This document shows positions 61,721 through 64,000 of a DNA stretch of 64,000 nt, in pieces. Origin of the DNA: Mycobacterium sp. 1081908.1 (lineage in GTDB: Bacteria > Actinomycetota > Actinomycetes > Mycobacteriales > Mycobacteriaceae); the NCBI RefSeq assembly GCF_001673535.1, contig NZ_LZLY01000089.1, positions 1 through 64,000 of the forward strand, written 5' to 3'. The translations under genes and the position numbers were made by a program. The notes beneath the pieces are model-generated. The model saw nothing but the letters and a program-made list of their open reading frames with translations, was not told the DNA's origin and did no database searches. Numbering within the stretch: the first letter of the stretch is position 1; each line of letters opens with the position of its first letter.

Positions 61721-62710
61721 CTATCCCGCCGCCGCCGCGACGTAAGGCACCCGGCCGGCTCCCCCGGTGACTTCTTTGATGAAATCCCCGAGATATCGAA
61801 TGGCCCGCCTGCCTTCCGGCAATACGTCGGCCGCCAGCGGGAAGTCGTGGATTTGGCCGTCCCACAAGTGAAGGTCGCAGCGAACCCCGCTGAATTGCAA
61901 TCGTTCCGCCATGAGTTCGGCGTCGGGAAGCAACAATTCGTCGGAGCTGACGTGGATGGCGACGGGCGGCAACGAGGAAAGGTCAGCGTCAACCGGCGAC
62001 TCGACGCGACGCGCGGACGTCCCGTCACCCCGCGGAACGCGCACCTCGCCGAGGTACCGGGCGAACATCGACAACGCCCCGCGGGTGAACATCGAGCACC
62101 GGCGGGCGTTGCGGTGCCGCAGCTTTCGGGTCGGATCCGCGTCGGTGAACGGCGAGATCGCCGCGATGCCGGCGGGCCTGGGCAGGCCGGCCCGGATGGC
62201 GGCGAGGGTGGTCATGAACGCGAGGTATCCCCCGGCCGAGTCGCCGGCCACCACCACCCGGTCCCCGTCGTAGCCGTGGTCCTGAAGCCAGCGGAGCCCG
62301 CACATTCCGTCTTCGATCGCGTCGGCGATCTGGTGCGATGGCAGCTTCCGGTATCCGACGGCCAGCACCGCGGCGTCCGCCGCTTTCGACAGACGGGTCA
62401 CCAGGGATCGGTGCGTGTTGAGGCCACAGGTCAGGAACGCGCCGCCGTGCAGGTAAAGAATCGCGCGCTCGGACGAGACGCCCGGCGCGCGAACCCATTC
62501 GGCGGCACAGCCGTCAAGCCGTACCGGTTCGATGCTCGCCGAGGGAGGGACATGCTGCAGCAAACCCGCCAACTCGTCGACGTATCCCAGGGGCCAATGC
62601 AAATTCGGCTGAATGGCCCACGCGCGCACGACGTTCTTGACGATAAGCCGACTCGCCAATGACACCGCAAATGACTGCGGACTGTGCCGATGGTGCACCC
62701 GTCGACTCAT
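61721..62710 (-). CDS. HSL/LipR-type alpha/beta hydrolase
   Basis: Esterase of 329 residues. It has LHGGAFLTCG (oxyanion), GDSAGGYLAF (nucleophile), SSDELLLPDAELM (acid) and DGQIHDFPL (His). HSPQSFAVSLASRLIVKNVV at the N-terminus is typical of mycobacterial Lip proteins. ATG 62710 (MSRRVHHRHSPQ) is preferred; ATG 62755 is an alternative. It occupies the place held by pknF next to Rv1747 in M. tuberculosis. Confidence 0.86.
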   Translation of the reverse strand: MSRRVHHRHSPQSFAVSLASRLIVKNVVRAWAIQPNLHWPLGYVDELAGLLQHVPPSASIEPVRLDGCAAEWVRAPGVSSERAILYLHGGAFLTCGLNTHRSLVTRLSKAADAAVLAVGYRKLPSHQIADAIEDGMCGLRWLQDHGYDGDRVVVAGDSAGGYLAFMTTLAAIRAGLPRPAGIAAISPFTDADPTRKLRHRNARRCSMFTRGALSMFARYLGEVRVPRGDGTSARRVESPVDADLSSLPPVAIHVSSDELLLPDAELMAERLQFSGVRCDLHLWDGQIHDFPLAADVLPEGRRAIRYLGDFIKEVTGGAGRVPYVAAAAG

Positions 62711-62904
62711 TGCATGGCTTGGCAAGATGCGGCGTCGCTCTGGCTTCGTCAGCATTTGTATTCAACCTCCGTAGAGGTAAACCGGATACCCGCCGCAAAT
62801 CGGGAAAAACGCCCGGCGAATCCCGGCAAATGTTGGCTTCCTCACTGTTTGGTGCGTGGGCGTGGTGGGTAATACCGCCGGCCCGCCCCCGAGTGCCGCA
62901 AGAT

Positions 62905-63756
62905 ATGGGCATGGGAGAGGCATTGCAGCCCGCCGCGCTGCTGGCCAACCGGGTCGCGGTGGTGACCGGCGGCGGCGGTGGCATCGGCGCGGCGACCGCG
63001 CGACTGTTCGCCCAGCACGGCGCCCGGGTGGTCATCGCCGACATCGACGCCGGCCTCGCCGAGCGCGTCGTCGACGAGATCACGGCGTCGGGTGGCTCGG
63101 GGCTGGCGGCCGTGACCGATGTCCGGGACGCGGGCCAGGTCGGCGCCTTGGCGCGGACGGTGCTCGATCGGTACGGCCGGGTGGATGTCCTGGTGAACAA
63201 CGTCGGCCACTGGTTGCGGCACCCGGGCAATTTCGTCGACACCGACCCGCAGCTGTGGGACGACCTGTACCGCATCAACCTGCACCACGTCTTCCTCGTC
63301 ACGCATGCCTTCCTGCCCGCGATGATCGAGCAGCGGGCGGGCGCCGTCGTCAACGTGTCCTCGGTCGAGGGGTTGCGCGGCTACCCGGAGGATCCGGTCT
63401 ATGCCGCCTTCAAGGCCGCGGTCATCCACTTCACTCGCAGCCTGGCGGTGCAGGTGGGCCGCGACGGGGTGCGGGTCAACGCGATCGGCCCCGATGTCAC
63501 CGAATCGCTGCAGGTGCCCTACTCGCAGTGGCTCTCGGCGGACGAGCAGACGCAGTGGCCGCAATGGGTGCCGGTCGGACGGATGGGGCTGGCCGAGGAC
63601 CAGGCACGGGTGATCCTTTTCCTCGCCTCGGAGCTGTCGGCGTTCGTCACCGGCCACACCATCCCGACCGACGGCGGCACCGGCGCGGCGGGCGGCTGGT
63701 ACCGGTCGTCGCGCCGGGCCGGCCGGGAGTGGACGAATCGTCCCGTCGCGCCCTGA
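62905..63756 (+). CDS. Short-chain dehydrogenase/reductase
   Basis: SDR of 283 residues. It has VTGGGGGIGAATARLF (about 20-35), IADID, VNNVGHW in place of NNAG, NVSSVEG, and YAAFK with the catalytic dyad. The C-terminus ends in an Arg-rich tail after TDGGTGAAGGWY. Starts at 62905 or 62911 are equally possible, and a longer frame upstream is not conserved. The substrate is unknown. It is divergent from the esterase. Confidence 0.87.
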   Translation: MGMGEALQPAALLANRVAVVTGGGGGIGAATARLFAQHGARVVIADIDAGLAERVVDEITASGGSGLAAVTDVRDAGQVGALARTVLDRYGRVDVLVNNVGHWLRHPGNFVDTDPQLWDDLYRINLHHVFLVTHAFLPAMIEQRAGAVVNVSSVEGLRGYPEDPVYAAFKAAVIHFTRSLAVQVGRDGVRVNAIGPDVTESLQVPYSQWLSADEQTQWPQWVPVGRMGLAEDQARVILFLASELSAFVTGHTIPTDGGTGAAGGWYRSSRRAGREWTNRPVAP

Positions 63757-63759
63757 TTG

Positions 63760-64000
63760 CTAGGCGTAACCCAACGCGGCGTTCTCGGCGCGGATCCGCA
63801 CCGTGAGCACCAGGGCATTCGCCGCGCTGAACACGATCGCGGTCAGCCACGCCGAATGAACCAGCGGCAGCGCGGCGACCTCCGCCGCGACGGCGGTGTA
63901 GTTGGGGTGACGGACCAATCGGTACAGCCCGTCGGAGACCAGCGGCGCACCCGGGAGCACGATGAGCCGCGGATTCCAGCGCTTGCCGAGCACCGCGACA
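63760..64000 (-). CDS. Isoprenylcysteine carboxyl methyltransferase-family protein (3' part only)
   Basis: The C-terminal 80 or so residues of a membrane methyltransferase. LVSDGLYRLVRHPNYTAVAA is the ICMT/PEMT motif with Arg-His-Pro-Asn, followed by two membrane helices and an ENAALGYA tail. The frame is open to the window edge, so the 5' part lies beyond. In mycobacteria such genes often accompany type III polyketide synthases, which may lie just outside. Confidence 0.8.
   Translation of the reverse strand, partial: VAVLGKRWNPRLIVLPGAPLVSDGLYRLVRHPNYTAVAAEVAALPLVHSAWLTAIVFSAANALVLTVRIRAENAALGYA

Overview
The window is high-GC actinobacterial DNA and almost certainly comes from a Mycobacterium, most likely a slow grower. 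It carries PE and PPE genes, a 13E12-type HNH protein, a mycofactocin-class dehydrogenase, a deazaflavin-dependent nitroreductase, and a close relative of the M. tuberculosis FHA-ABC exporter Rv1747. No rRNA, tRNA, CRISPR array or complete insertion sequence was recognised.

Layout. 1-5.1 kb: the end of an FtsX-type ABC permease, a strong terminator, then a PE/PPE pair with a 21-bp palindrome ahead of the PE gene. 4.5-8 kb: a minus-strand run of SDR, flavin monooxygenase, DUF4389 membrane protein and methyltransferase. 8.5-14.5 kb: an orphan SigF/SigB-type sigma factor, a lipoprotein plus DUF2231 pair, a sulfite-oxidase-like enzyme divergent from a LysR regulator with two 17-bp operators, and a beta-lactamase-fold esterase coupled to a paralogue of the lipoprotein. 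15.2-21.6 kb: a TetR-led operon (TetR, P450, SDR, amidohydrolase, two M24 peptidase-fold proteins, the second without metal ligands). 23-31.4 kb: a second TetR-linked operon (P450, mycofactocin-type SDR, crotonase, double CoA-transferase, SDR, APH-type kinase). Related 20-bp boxes lie before both the regulator and the P450.

31.5-46 kb is mixed. It holds a SecDF-head lipoprotein, a sugar isomerase broken by one in-frame TAA, an oxidoreductase, a sulfatase, a nitronate monooxygenase, hydrolases, and a small operon (acyl-CoA ligase, class II aldolase, amidohydrolase). It also holds a decayed SDR gene split by about 1.2 kb of lower-GC DNA carrying a solo PE gene.

46.2-57 kb holds the most striking system. 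It is a tightly overlapping nine-gene minus-strand operon: two acyl-CoA dehydrogenases, two MaoC-type hotdog proteins, an SCP-x/Ltp-type thiolase-fold protein, a DUF35 OB-fold protein, an HSL esterase, a Baeyer-Villiger-type monooxygenase and an acyl-CoA ligase. The first six follow the logic of the cholesterol side-chain (igr: fadE28-fadE29-chsH2-chsH1-ltp2) operon, but the oxygenase, esterase and ligase are new partners. A divergent TetR gene, translationally coupled to a ferritin-like diiron protein, faces it across a tandem operator. The likely role is removal of a short side chain from a polycyclic or branched substrate.

57-64 kb: a CMD-type protein, a beta-propeller protein, the Rv1747-like exporter (without an adjacent pknF), an esterase, an SDR and the end of an ICMT-family methyltransferase.
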